Source: DATARN01 sp963851105
GTDB lineage: Bacteria; Actinomycetota; Acidimicrobiia; Acidimicrobiales; Palsa-688
Reading direction: 5' to 3'
Assembly: GCA_963851105.1 (NCBI GenBank)
Contig: CAWKNP010000010.1
Coordinates: 98,601-162,600, forward strand
Length of the DNA stretch: 64,000 bases
The notes under the pieces are model-generated. The model did no database searches. It saw nothing but the letters and a program-made list of their open reading frames with translations, and was not told the origin of the DNA. Numbering within the stretch: the first letter of the stretch is position 1; every line of letters starts with the position of its first letter. The position numbers and the translations under genes were made by a program. This document shows, piece after piece, positions 1 to 8,518 of this stretch.

Positions 1-1623
1 GGCCAACGTGGCCCCCTGCCCCTCGACCCCCACGGGGAACGGCGCCCGCAGCGCCCGGATCTGCGTGACGAGGTGCTGGCCCGCCGAGGAGACCTGGTCG
101 ACGGACGGCACGATGGTCAACCAGGTGCCGGTAGGCCGGGAAAAAGAGGCCGCGCGGGGTCCCGCTGCGGTGGCGAGCCTTCCCGCTTCATAGGTACCGG
201 TGAGGGTGTCGACGCGCGCCACATTCGGCAACGCCGATACGCGCGACGCGTATTCGCCGATGGCGGCGCCCCGGCCGCCGGGGCTGCCAATCCCGTCGGC
301 GACAATCGCGAAGGAGTTGCCGCTGTCGCCGTTGAAGTCGTGCAGGAGCGTTTCCGACACGGCGCGGGATTGTGCCCCCTTGGGCAGCGCTTCGGCGCCG
401 GAAAGCCCGAAGTTGACCCGCAGGAACGGCGACCCGAGGAGGACCAGCAGGGCGATGGCGCCCACGCCGAACACAACGGGCCGGCGCATGACCGCCATGG
501 CCAGGCGATGCCAGAAGCCTTCGCCTACCGGCTTCGGCGTGTGTCGCCACACCCGGAGGCCGTCGACCCGGGTTCCGGTCACCGCCAGCAGGGCGGGCAG
601 GCTGATCACGGCGCCCAGGGCGGCGATGACCACGACGGAACTGCCGGCGTAGGCGAACGAACGCAGGAAGTACAGCGGGAAGACCAGGAGCGCCGAGAGC
701 GATGCGGCCACGGTCAGGGCGGAGAAGGCCACCGTGCGGCCCGCCGTCTCGACCGTCCGCACCACCGCTTCATCCGACGTCAGGCCTCGCGCTAGCTCCT
801 CCCGAAACCGGTTGACGATGAACAGGCTGTAGTCGATGGCCAGGCCCAGGCCGAGAGCAGTCGTCAGATTGATCGAGTAGATCGACACGTCGGTCACCTG
901 CGAGATCCCGAAGAGGGCCAGCAACGTGCCGAATACTGCGATGATGGCCACGAACAGCGGTAGCCCGGCTGCCACCAGGCCGCCGAACACCACGATGAGC
1001 AAGATGATCGTCACCGGCGCCGAGATGCCCTCGGCCTTGCCGAGGTCGGCGCCGATCTGCGTGCCGATATCCGAGTTCACCGCCAGGTCGCCGCCGAAGC
1101 GGACGTCGATGACGCCCCGCCGGCCTCCGATGCTGGCCTTCAACTTCTTGTAGGTGTCGGTCATCTGGGTATCGCTGCCCGTGACCCGGGCCACGATGAT
1201 CGCCTTGGTGGCGTCCTTGCTGCGCAACGGCGGCGCCTCCCCGAGCGACCAGTACGACGAGACCTGGGTGACGCCGCTGATCGCGGCCAAGCGGTCCGAC
1301 ACCTCCTTGCCGGCCGCGGCGGCGGCGGGGTCGTCGACGGTGCCGCTGGTAACGGCGGCCAGGGCGACGACGTTGGCGTCGCCGGCGCCGTAGGTGTTCT
1401 TCAAAATGTTCTCGGCCTTGGTCGATTGCGCCCCCGGGTCCTGGAACCCCCCCGACTTCAGGCGGGCGAAGGTCCCGGTACCGAGCACCGCCGCCACCAG
1501 GATGAAGGCGCCCGTCGCTACCAGCACCAGTCGCCGGCGGCGGACGATGAAGGCGCCCAACCGTGTGAACAGAGTGGCACCAGCCTGTCGTTGGGGCGTG
1601 TCGCGCTCAGTCAGGGTCCTCAC
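1..1623 (-). CDS. MMPL/RND family membrane transporter, C-terminus cut by window edge
   Basis: Open on the minus strand from a GTG at 1623 to the window edge (541 residues visible). A good ribosome-binding site (AAAGGAG) sits about 6 nt upstream of the start. A basic N-terminus (VRRRRLVLV) leads into one membrane helix. A soluble domain of about 130 residues follows, then a block of hydrophobic helices containing GLGLAIDYSLF near residue 264, the Asp-Tyr pair typical of proton-coupled MMPL transporters. The second soluble domain begins after FGVGAIALLVLL. Family role: proton-driven export of lipids or hydrophobic compounds across the inner membrane. The PadR-family gene 46 nt upstream on the same strand is the likely regulator (inference). 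The missing C-terminal half prevents a substrate guess. Confidence 0.9.
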   Translation of the reverse strand, partial: MRTLTERDTPQRQAGATLFTRLGAFIVRRRRLVLVATGAFILVAAVLGTGTFARLKSGGFQDPGAQSTKAENILKNTYGAGDANVVALAAVTSGTVDDPAAAAAGKEVSDRLAAISGVTQVSSYWSLGEAPPLRSKDATKAIIVARVTGSDTQMTDTYKKLKASIGGRRGVIDVRFGGDLAVNSDIGTQIGADLGKAEGISAPVTIILLIVVFGGLVAAGLPLFVAIIAVFGTLLALFGISQVTDVSIYSINLTTALGLGLAIDYSLFIVNRFREELARGLTSDEAVVRTVETAGRTVAFSALTVAASLSALLVFPLYFLRSFAYAGSSVVVIAALGAVISLPALLAVTGTRVDGLRVWRHTPKPVGEGFWHRLAMAVMRRPVVFGVGAIALLVLLGSPFLRVNFGLSGAEALPKGAQSRAVSETLLHDFNGDSGNSFAIVADGIGSPGGRGAAIGEYASRVSALPNVARVDTLTGTYEAGRLATAAGPRAASFSRPTGTWLTIVPSVDQVSSAGQHLVTQIRALRAPFPVGVEGQGATLA

Positions 1624-1669
1624 GGAAATCTCCTTTGCGAGGCTGGCGCCCGGTCGGGCGCCGCGCTGG

Positions 1670-2236
1670 TCAGGCGGGGGTCTCTTGCCCCCGGGCTTTG
1701 GTGTTCAACTGCCGGGACATCTCGTCCGCCCAGGCCAACGTCGCCTCGGCGTGGCGCAAGCCGAACATCGCCGTTGTGCGACCCCAATACGCGGCCGGGA
1801 ACGGTTCGAGCATCTCGACGATGGCGGCCAGGCGGGCTCGTTCTCCTTCGGCCTCCTGGCGGGCGGCCTCGACCAGCGCGGCGACTTGATCGGGGGTCAG
1901 GCGGTCGGCGAAGAGCATCTTCACCAGCAATGAATTCTTGCGCCGCTCCTTGCGGAAGGTCGGTTCCCGCAGCCAAGCATCGAGAGCCTCGCTGCCTTCC
2001 GCGGTGAGGTGGAACACGCGCTTGGTGGGCAGCTTGACCTGACTGACCTCGGATGCCTCGACGAAGCCGAGCTCCTCGAGGCGGATCAGCTCTCCGTAGA
2101 CGTTGCTCTTCGACATCGGCCAGAAGTTGGAGATGGCGCCTTCGACTTGTTGAGCCAGCTGGTAGCCCGAGGCGGGCGCCTGCGAGAGCAGGCCGAGCAC
2201 GGCGAAGGAGCTCACCGGCAGGGCGTCTGCTGTCAT
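1670..2236 (-). CDS. PadR family transcriptional regulator
   Basis: The 188-residue protein opens with a winged-helix domain (VLGLLSQAPASGYQLAQQVE, then SNVYGELIRLEELGFVEA), the characteristic PadR N-terminus. A charged helical C-terminal dimerisation region (PadR-C/Vir-like) follows with RKNSLLVKMLFADRLTP. It lies 46 nt upstream of the MMPL transporter on the same strand, so it probably controls that transporter and itself. An 8-bp inverted repeat abuts its start codon. PadR proteins usually repress phenolic-response or multidrug efflux genes; the ligand is unknown here. Confidence 0.88.
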   Translation of the reverse strand: MTADALPVSSFAVLGLLSQAPASGYQLAQQVEGAISNFWPMSKSNVYGELIRLEELGFVEASEVSQVKLPTKRVFHLTAEGSEALDAWLREPTFRKERRKNSLLVKMLFADRLTPDQVAALVEAARQEAEGERARLAAIVEMLEPFPAAYWGRTTAMFGLRHAEATLAWADEMSRQLNTKARGQETPA

Positions 2237-2274
2237 AGTCCTAGTTGTAACAGTTCAGTTAGGACTAGGTCAAG
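2236..2274. promoter_or_regulatory. Inverted repeat and candidate promoter between divergent padR and tetR genes
   Basis: TAGTCCTA (2236-2243) and TAGGACTA (2260-2267) form a perfect 8-bp inverted repeat with a 16-nt spacer. The left arm touches the PadR start codon (2234-2236). On the minus strand TTGACC (2274-2269) lies just upstream of the right arm and could be a -35 element, giving a very short leader. A PadR or TetR dimer bound here would cover the padR promoter. The operator role is inferred from position and symmetry only. Confidence 0.5.
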
Positions 2275-2309
2275 GGCGAGTTCACCGGAAGCTTGCTACT
2301 ATTGACGTT

Positions 2310-2945
2310 GTGCAAAAGGCTCTTGAATCGTCACTTCTTGACAATGGGGTGCCAAAAGGGGAACGAACCCGGGCTGCGCTGGTGGCGGCCGCCATCGCGC
2401 GGTTCGCGACCGACGGCTTCGCCCGCACGTCGGTGTCCACGATCGCCCGCGATGTATACGTGACGCCGGGGGCACCGTACCGTTACTTCGCCGACAAGGA
2501 AGCCCTCTTCCTGGCCGCGGTCGACGCCGACGGGGCGGGACTCATCGACCTGGTGCGCACGACGGTGTTTGGACGCCTCGACGGTTCGATACGCGGCCTC
2601 CTCGGGCGGTTGACCGACCAGCTAGGTGCCGCGCTCGACGAGCACCCGCTCGTCGCCCGCGTGCTGAGCGGCGCCGAGCCCATGGGGCCCGAACGGATCC
2701 TCGCCCTCCCCAACCTGACGAAGCTACGCGCCGAGCTCACCGCCGTGCTGCAGCTCGGGCAGCAGGCCGGCGCCGTCCGCAATGGTGTGGACCCTGCGTT
2801 GCTGGCCCTTGGTCTCGAGACCGCGGTTGTCTACCAACTGGCCCACATCGCCAGCCTGCGGGGCAGCGGCGCCGGTGCCGATCGCGAAAGATGGGCTGCG
2901 CTGGCGGCCCTGGTGGAGGCGGCCCTCCAGCCGTGCCCCCGATGA
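2310..2945 (+). CDS. TetR family transcriptional regulator
   Basis: A 211-residue protein with a TetR helix-turn-helix at about residues 18-64 (RTRAALVAAAIARFATDGF, then TSVSTIARDVYVTPGAPYRYF, then DKEALF). The C-terminal ligand domain has no recognisable specificity. The start is GTG at 2310. Its stop overlaps the ATG of the next gene (ATGA at 2942-2945), so the two are translationally coupled and the downstream hydrolase-like gene is its most likely target. It is divergent from the padR-MMPL unit, sharing the 2236-2310 intergenic region. Confidence 0.9.
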   Translation: MQKALESSLLDNGVPKGERTRAALVAAAIARFATDGFARTSVSTIARDVYVTPGAPYRYFADKEALFLAAVDADGAGLIDLVRTTVFGRLDGSIRGLLGRLTDQLGAALDEHPLVARVLSGAEPMGPERILALPNLTKLRAELTAVLQLGQQAGAVRNGVDPALLALGLETAVVYQLAHIASLRGSGAGADRERWAALAALVEAALQPCPR

Positions 2946-3817
2946 TCAAGGCCCGCCGGGTGGTGTTCGACTGGAAGGAAACCCCCCCGCACTGGGTGCC
3001 CGACGACCCGTTCACCACCCACGTGATCAACGTGTTGCACTTGCTGCTGCCCGCGGGCGAAAAGTGGTTCTGCGATGTCTTCCGCGAAGCGCTGCCCACC
3101 ATCACCGACGGTCAACTCCGCGACGACGTGAAGGGCTTTGTGGGCCAGGAAGCGCTGCACTCCCGGGCCCACGCCGCCGTTGTCGTGCACATGGCGGCCG
3201 ATGGCCTCGACACCCGGGCCTACACCGAAAAGATCGACTGGCTCTTCGAACGGCTGCTCGGCGACCATCCCCTTGGCGTGCACCGGGGGATGCGGCTGCT
3301 GCGCCGCCAGTGGCTGGTGACCCGGCTCGCGATCATCGCGGCGATCGAACACTGCACGAGCGTGCTCGGCTGGTGGGCCATCACCTCCTCCGAAGCCCTC
3401 GACGAGGCGGCCGCTGACCCGACCATGCTCGACCTCCTGCGCTGGCACGGTGCCGAGGAGGTGGAGCACCGATCGGTGGCGTTCGACCTGTACCAGCACC
3501 TGAGCGGGAGTTATGTTCGCCGGGTCGTGGCCATGATCGTGGTCTTCCCGATCATTGTGTGGTTGTGGATGATCGGCACGGCGTACCTGATGCGCCACGA
3601 TCCTGCGGTTGCGCCAACGGACAAGGCCAGTGTGCGGCGCTTCCTCAAGGTGAGCCGGAGCGGGCGCCTGCCGAGCGCCGGCTATCTCGTCGGCGCCGTT
3701 CCCCCGTTCCTGCGTCCTGGGTTCCATCCCGAGGGCAAGGCGTCGACCGAGGTGGCTCTCGCCTACCTGGCCCGCTCTCCCGCCGCCCGCGCCGCCGCCG
3801 CCGGCCACGACGCCTAG
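2942..3817 (+). CDS. Metal-dependent hydrolase-like protein (PF10118 type)
   Basis: A 291-residue protein starting at the ATG that overlaps the TetR stop. It matches the family called predicted metal-dependent hydrolase (COG3687/PF10118): KARRVVFDWKETPPHWV at the start, FVGQEALHSRAHA with conserved Glu/His residues in the first half, and GAEEVEHRSVAFDLY in the second. These two E..H motifs suggest a ferritin-like di-metal site. One hydrophobic helix (VVAMIVVFPIIVWLWMIG) lies between residues about 195 and 215. The reaction is unknown for the family. Cotranscription with tetR is indicated by the 4-bp overlap. Confidence 0.8.
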   Translation: MIKARRVVFDWKETPPHWVPDDPFTTHVINVLHLLLPAGEKWFCDVFREALPTITDGQLRDDVKGFVGQEALHSRAHAAVVVHMAADGLDTRAYTEKIDWLFERLLGDHPLGVHRGMRLLRRQWLVTRLAIIAAIEHCTSVLGWWAITSSEALDEAAADPTMLDLLRWHGAEEVEHRSVAFDLYQHLSGSYVRRVVAMIVVFPIIVWLWMIGTAYLMRHDPAVAPTDKASVRRFLKVSRSGRLPSAGYLVGAVPPFLRPGFHPEGKASTEVALAYLARSPAARAAAAGHDA

Positions 3818-3890
3818 ATGTCTTCGCCTCGGCTCAGCTTTGTGGTGGTCCTCGGCCGAACGACTGCTCAGGGGATATTGGCGATGAGTC

Positions 3891-4235
3891 CTACGACTCC
3901 CCGAGATGGGCGGCGGCGACACCTTTCGGAACGACCATCCGCCACGCATCGATGACGAGCTCGGTCATCTCCTCGTCGCTGACGGCGGCCAGGCGGACGA
4001 GGACCCAGTTGTATCGCTGGTCGGACAGTGGCGGCATGGCAAACTTCGCCGGCTCCGATGCGATCAGGGCGTCGCGCTCACCTTTCGGAAACGCGAACCC
4101 CATCACCTCCTCGTCGCGCGAGAACGCCAGGTACACGATCCGCCCCACCCGGAACTTGATCCGGTCCCGGATCAATACCTCGTAGCTCCGGGGCAGGCTC
4201 AGGGCGAGAGGACGGACCGCGTCCAGCGTCGCCAT
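3891..4235 (-). CDS. MmcQ/YjbR family DNA-binding-fold protein
   Basis: A 114-residue protein using the ATG at 4235; an upstream in-frame start at 4262 would add nine residues. It has the CyaY-like MmcQ/YjbR pattern: FRVGRIVYLAFSRDEEVMGFAFPKGE in the centre, then NWVLVRLAAVSDEEMTELVIDAW near the end. The biochemical role is not established for this family. The start codon overlaps that of the divergent cation-efflux gene (ATG at 4234 on plus). Confidence 0.75.
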   Translation of the reverse strand: MATLDAVRPLALSLPRSYEVLIRDRIKFRVGRIVYLAFSRDEEVMGFAFPKGERDALIASEPAKFAMPPLSDQRYNWVLVRLAAVSDEEMTELVIDAWRMVVPKGVAAAHLGES

Positions 4236-4905
4236 GAACCGCAACGATACCGAGGTCGACAAAGATCAGCGGATGACCTCAGGCGATGGCCACCGGCCGG
4301 CCCTGATCCAACAGGCGCTGCGGCTGTCCTATCTCTCAGTGGCCTGGGGTGCCCTGTCCGGAGTGCTGTCGGTCGGTATCGGGCTGTCCCGTCACAGCTT
4401 GAGCGTCGTCGGCGTCGGACTCAATGTCTTCGGTGACATGGCCGGTTCCCTGATGCTCGTCCGGCGCTTCCGGGCCGAGCAACAAGACCCCACCCGCACC
4501 CACGACGCCGAGCGCCGCGCCGCCATCGTGATCGCCACGGTGCTGATCCTGGTCGCGCTCGTCCTCGCGGTCTCCGGCCTCGCCGCCCTTGTCTCGGCCT
4601 CGCGCCCCGAGAGCTCACCGGTCGCCATGGCCGCGGCCGCCGTCAACATCGGGATCCTCCTGCCTCTCGGCATCGCCAAGCGCACGGTAGGCGGGCGCCT
4701 CGGCAGCGCCGCGCTCCGCGGTGACGGCGTCCTCAGCGTGGTCGGCGCCACAATGGCCTTTTTCGCTCTGCTCGGACTCGTCGTCGATCGCGCCTTCGGC
4801 TGGTGGTGGGCCGATCGTGTGGCAGCTCTCCTGGTCGCCGTCATCGTGGCCACCGAAGCCACCCGGATCATAAGAGGTCTGGGAAAAAGAGTTGACGGTG
4901 CCTGA
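4234..4905 (+). CDS. Cation-efflux-type integral membrane protein
   Basis: Up to 223 residues, with five to six hydrophobic helices. LSYLSVAWGALSGVLSVGIG, SLSVVGVGLNVFGDMAGSLML and ALRGDGVLSVVGATMAFFALLG resemble the transmembrane domain of cation diffusion facilitators, with the Asp residues of GD (helix 2) and GDG (helix 5) where CDF proteins bind metal. No cytoplasmic C-terminal domain is present, so it is closer to the short TMEM163-like transporters. An alternative start is ATG 4273, which removes a hydrophilic 13-residue leader and the overlap with the divergent gene. Zn or Mn transport is possible but not shown. Confidence 0.72.
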   Translation: MNRNDTEVDKDQRMTSGDGHRPALIQQALRLSYLSVAWGALSGVLSVGIGLSRHSLSVVGVGLNVFGDMAGSLMLVRRFRAEQQDPTRTHDAERRAAIVIATVLILVALVLAVSGLAALVSASRPESSPVAMAAAAVNIGILLPLGIAKRTVGGRLGSAALRGDGVLSVVGATMAFFALLGLVVDRAFGWWWADRVAALLVAVIVATEATRIIRGLGKRVDGA

Positions 4906-4908
4906 CCC

Positions 4909-5241
4909 GTGTCTTGTGCCGAACTCAATATCCTGATGAAGATGAACAGTACCGATGACGCTCTCGTTGAACTGACTCGTGTGCCGTCCATCGCTGAGGC
5001 CAACGCGATTCGCCATGACCTCGAGCGGGCGGGCATCGCAGCCGTGGTGTTCGAGTCCGACGGGGGCGGGTGGGCGCCCCATTTTTCGATTGCAGAAGGT
5101 CATCGAGTCATGATTCATGCCGGCAATATGAACCGGGCCCAGGAACTGGTTTCCCACATCGGCGGGCAATTGGAGATCGATCACTCGTCGCCGTCGTCGG
5201 CCATCCGCAAGCACCGCCGACCACACGGCCCGACGACCTGA
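4909..5241 (+). CDS. DUF2007-type small signal-transducing-like protein
   Basis: A 110-residue protein starting at GTG 4909; ATG 4936 is also possible. The core (LVELTRVPSIAEANAIRHDLERAGIAAVVF, then HRVMIHAGNMNRAQELV) fits DUF2007 (PF09413), a compact fold whose members begin with a transport- or turnover-related strand and act on a neighbouring polypeptide. It lies 3 nt after the cation-efflux gene, so the pair may be co-expressed. No functional assignment beyond the family is justified. Confidence 0.65.
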   Translation: MSCAELNILMKMNSTDDALVELTRVPSIAEANAIRHDLERAGIAAVVFESDGGGWAPHFSIAEGHRVMIHAGNMNRAQELVSHIGGQLEIDHSSPSSAIRKHRRPHGPTT

Positions 5242-5261
5242 ATCGGGCGGACTTCAGACGA

Positions 5262-7370
5262 TCATCCGATCCGGCGGAACAGCACCAGTGACCGGTCCTG
5301 CACGATCGCCTTCCCGCCCGCGCCGACCTGCTCGCCTTCGTCCAAGACGTCGGCGGTATCGAGCGTCCTTATCCAGCGGGGGCCGAAGCGCTCCGGGGGA
5401 AGGGTGAAGGTCATGGGTTCGTGGTGCGCGTTGAACACCACCAGGAAGCTGTCATCGGTGATCCGTTCGCCCCGGTTGTCGGGGCTCGGGATGGCCTCGC
5501 CGTTCAGGAACACCGCCATCGACTTGGCGAAGCCCGAACCCCAGTCCTCCTCGCTCATCTCGCTACCGTCGGGCCCGAACCAGGCAATATCCTCGCCCTG
5601 GCCGTGCAGCGCCCGGCCCTGGAAGTACTCCCGCCGGCGGAAGACCGGGTGGCGGCGGCGCAGGTTGATCAGGCGCTGGGTGAAGGCGACGAGTTCGCCG
5701 TCGGTGTGCTCCCAGTCGAACCACGACGTCTCGTTGTCCTGGCAGTAGGCATTGTTGTTGCCGCCCTGGGTCCGGGCCATCTCGTCGCCGCCAAGCAGCA
5801 TCGGGATGCCCTGAGAAAGGAAAAGGGTGGCCAGGAAGTTGCGGCGCTGGCGGGCTCGCAGCTCGAGCACCTCGATGTCATCCGACGGTCCCTCGACACC
5901 GTGATTCCATGAGCGGTTGTGACTTTCCCCGTCGGCGCCGCCCTCCCCGTTGGCGTCGTTGTGCTTCTCGTTGTACGACGTCAAGTCGGCGAGGGTGAAA
6001 CCGTCGTGGGCGGTCAGAAAATTGATGCTGGCCGACGGACGGCGCCCCGTTTTCTCGTACAGATCGGAGCTACCGGTAAACCGGTACGCCAGCTCGGCGA
6101 GCGTCTGGTCCTCACCCCGCCAATAGTCCCGCACAGTATCGCGATATTTCCCATTCCATTCCGACCACAACGGCGGGAAATTGCCCACCTGATAGCCACC
6201 CTCGCCGATGTCCCACGGTTCCGCAATCAGCTTCACCTGGCTGATCACCGGGTCCTGCTGGATAAGGTCGAAGAAAGCCGACAGCCGGTCGACCTCATGG
6301 AATTGCCGAGCCAGCGTGGCGGCCAGATCGAACCGGAAGCCGTCGACGTGCATGTCGAGCACCCAGTACCGCAACGAGTCCATGATCATCTGCAATACGT
6401 GCGGGTGCCGCACGTTGAGGCTGTTTCCGGTCCCTGTCGTGTCGTAGTAGAAGCGGGGATTGTCCGCAACCAGGCGGTAATACGCCGGGTTGTCGATGCC
6501 TTTCATCGAGAGGATCGGTCCGAGATGATTGCCCTCCGCGGTGTGGTTGTAGACGACATCGAGGATGACCTCGATACCGGCGGCGTGGAGCGACTTGACC
6601 ATCTCCTTGAATTCCTGGACTTGCTGGCCGACCCGGCGCCCGATGCTGTAGCCGTTGTGCGGAGCCAGGAAGGCGATGGAGTTGTAGCCCCAGTAGTTAC
6701 GCAGGCCGCGCTCCACCAGATGCGAGTCATGGACGAACTGGTGGACGGGCAGCAACTCGACCGCGGTGACACCCATCGACGTCAGGTAATCGACGGAGGC
6801 AGGATGGGCCATGCCGGCGTAGGTACCCCGCAGTTCCTCGGGAATCCTCTCATTGGTGGCCGTGAAACCCTTGACGTGCACCTCGTAGAGCACCGTCTCG
6901 TGCCAGGGCGTGCGCGGATGGCGGTCGAAGTCCCACTCGAAGTACGGATTGATGACCACCGCCTTGGGCATGTGGGCGGCGCTGTCGTCGTCGTTGGAAA
7001 GGTCGTCGGGGTTGGCGAAGCGGTACTCGAAGAGCGACTCGTCCCAGTCGACCTCACCGTCGACCGCTTTGGCGTAGGGATCGAGGAGCAGCTTCGAGGG
7101 TCGGCACCGCTGGCCGGCGTCGGGGTTGTACGGCCCGTACACCCGGTACCCGTAGCGCTGGCCCGGCAACACGTCGGCGACGTATCCGTGCCAGCACAGG
7201 GCCGTCACCTCGGGGAGATCGAGTTGGGTCTCGTTGCCTTCCTCGTCGAACAGGCACAGCACGACGCGCTCGGCCAACTCAGAGAACAGGGAGAAGTTCG
7301 TCCCCAACCCGGTGAACGATGCACCCAACGGGTACGCCTGGCCGGGCCAGACCGGCAACGATTCGGACAT
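5262..7370 (-). CDS. glgX: Glycogen debranching enzyme GlgX
   Basis: A 702-residue GH13 isoamylase/GlgX, full length for the family. An N-terminal CBM48-like domain (AYPLGASFTGLGTNFSLFS) is followed by the catalytic barrel. The nucleophile Asp is in GFRFDLAATL (about residue 348), the general acid Glu in AEPWDIGEGGYQVG (about 384) and the His-Asp pair in FLTAHDGFTL (about 455). The enzyme cleaves alpha-1,6 branches of phosphorylase-limit glycogen in the cytoplasm. No other glycogen gene is adjacent, though a CBM48-only protein (33252) and polyphosphate glucokinase (25919) are elsewhere in the window. Confidence 0.95.
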   Translation of the reverse strand: MSESLPVWPGQAYPLGASFTGLGTNFSLFSELAERVVLCLFDEEGNETQLDLPEVTALCWHGYVADVLPGQRYGYRVYGPYNPDAGQRCRPSKLLLDPYAKAVDGEVDWDESLFEYRFANPDDLSNDDDSAAHMPKAVVINPYFEWDFDRHPRTPWHETVLYEVHVKGFTATNERIPEELRGTYAGMAHPASVDYLTSMGVTAVELLPVHQFVHDSHLVERGLRNYWGYNSIAFLAPHNGYSIGRRVGQQVQEFKEMVKSLHAAGIEVILDVVYNHTAEGNHLGPILSMKGIDNPAYYRLVADNPRFYYDTTGTGNSLNVRHPHVLQMIMDSLRYWVLDMHVDGFRFDLAATLARQFHEVDRLSAFFDLIQQDPVISQVKLIAEPWDIGEGGYQVGNFPPLWSEWNGKYRDTVRDYWRGEDQTLAELAYRFTGSSDLYEKTGRRPSASINFLTAHDGFTLADLTSYNEKHNDANGEGGADGESHNRSWNHGVEGPSDDIEVLELRARQRRNFLATLFLSQGIPMLLGGDEMARTQGGNNNAYCQDNETSWFDWEHTDGELVAFTQRLINLRRRHPVFRRREYFQGRALHGQGEDIAWFGPDGSEMSEEDWGSGFAKSMAVFLNGEAIPSPDNRGERITDDSFLVVFNAHHEPMTFTLPPERFGPRWIRTLDTADVLDEGEQVGAGGKAIVQDRSLVLFRRIG

Positions 7371-7439
7371 TGATGGACTTCTCTCTCTTCTGGGGCCTCT
7401 CCACCATTCCCCTTCGGCGGCCGGTCGAACCTCCTGGGG

Positions 7440-8387
7440 TTACGCCTTGGGATCGAGCCGGTAGACCGTGCCCATGCGGCTGGTGTCGGCCCAGGCAAAG
7501 ACCGCGCTGCTGGAAGCCCGGTGGAGGCCGCCGGAGCTGTCGTGGTTCGCACCGATCACCTTGCTGGCGACACCTGACTTGCCGGTCGCGACGTCGATCA
7601 GGAGCACCTGGTCGGCGCCGGTGGTGGCATTCTGGGAGCTGACGAGCAGCGTCTTGTTGTCCCGGGTGAGGCTGATTCCGCCGGGGTCGCCCAGGCGGGC
7701 GCCAGCGAACTTGACGGCCGTGCCGTTAAACACCTTGAGTACCGCGCCGTCGCCGCTGCCACGGTCGGTGACATAGGCAACGTCGCCCGCTACCACGACC
7801 GCGTCGGGCGAGATCAGCGGGGCCCCTTTGGCGACGACCGTCACCGATCCGCCGGCCGCGGGGATGGAGAACAGGCCGGCGGTGCCATCAGCGGGGTCGG
7901 TGCCGGTGAAAGAGATGACGTCGTGACTACCGGCGACGGTCATATCGAGGCCCCGGGGAAAGCGCCCCTCGGTTCCGGCCACCACGGTGGCCGCGCCGCC
8001 GGCTGCGGGGACCTTGAAGATCCTGCTGGCGCCGGAGTCGGCCACAAACACGCTCTTGCCGTTCGTGGCCACGGCGAGGCCGACCGGGTGCACGAGCGGC
8101 GCGCCGGCGGTGAGAAGAAATGTGGCACCGCCATTGCCCGGCACGCCGATGACCGCGGGGCCGCCGGTGCCATTGGCAGTGAAGTAAAAGACACTGCCGT
8201 CCGGAGCGGGGGCGGCATCGATGGGCCCCCGATCGGCAGTGCCGGTCGCCACCACTTTGATTGATTTGATGGAGCCGTCGCCGAGCGACGCTGCCGTGTG
8301 GCTGCCGGTGCTGCAGCCGACGAGGCCGAGCGCCAACACGCCCGTGAGCGCCAACCTGACCCGCCCCAACCGGCGTCGCTGAACCAT
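7440..8387 (-). CDS. Secreted lipoprotein with beta-propeller-like repeats
   Basis: A 315-residue protein with a lipoprotein signal: basic start (VQRRRLGRVRLALTG), hydrophobic core, and lipobox LVGC with Cys at about residue 25. The mature part repeats a pattern like GKSVFVADSGASRIFKVPA followed by GGAATVVAG, with six or so blades of about 40 residues, as in NHL/SMP-30-like propellers. It is therefore probably an extracytoplasmic, membrane-anchored propeller; no catalytic residues can be assigned. It ends 69 nt upstream of glgX. Its 5' side carries the 64-bp repeat array. Confidence 0.75.
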   Translation of the reverse strand: MVQRRRLGRVRLALTGVLALGLVGCSTGSHTAASLGDGSIKSIKVVATGTADRGPIDAAPAPDGSVFYFTANGTGGPAVIGVPGNGGATFLLTAGAPLVHPVGLAVATNGKSVFVADSGASRIFKVPAAGGAATVVAGTEGRFPRGLDMTVAGSHDVISFTGTDPADGTAGLFSIPAAGGSVTVVAKGAPLISPDAVVVAGDVAYVTDRGSGDGAVLKVFNGTAVKFAGARLGDPGGISLTRDNKTLLVSSQNATTGADQVLLIDVATGKSGVASKVIGANHDSSGGLHRASSSAVFAWADTSRMGTVYRLDPKA

Positions 8388-8518
8388 GATGCCCCTCCTT
8401 GGTCCGTCGCCAGCGGCGCTCGCGACACTGACAACCCGTTCGTCCGCTCCCCGGGGAACGGATCACACCTGGGCGATCGACCATCCCAACGTGGAGCGAC
8501 CGTGGCGGCGGGCAATCT

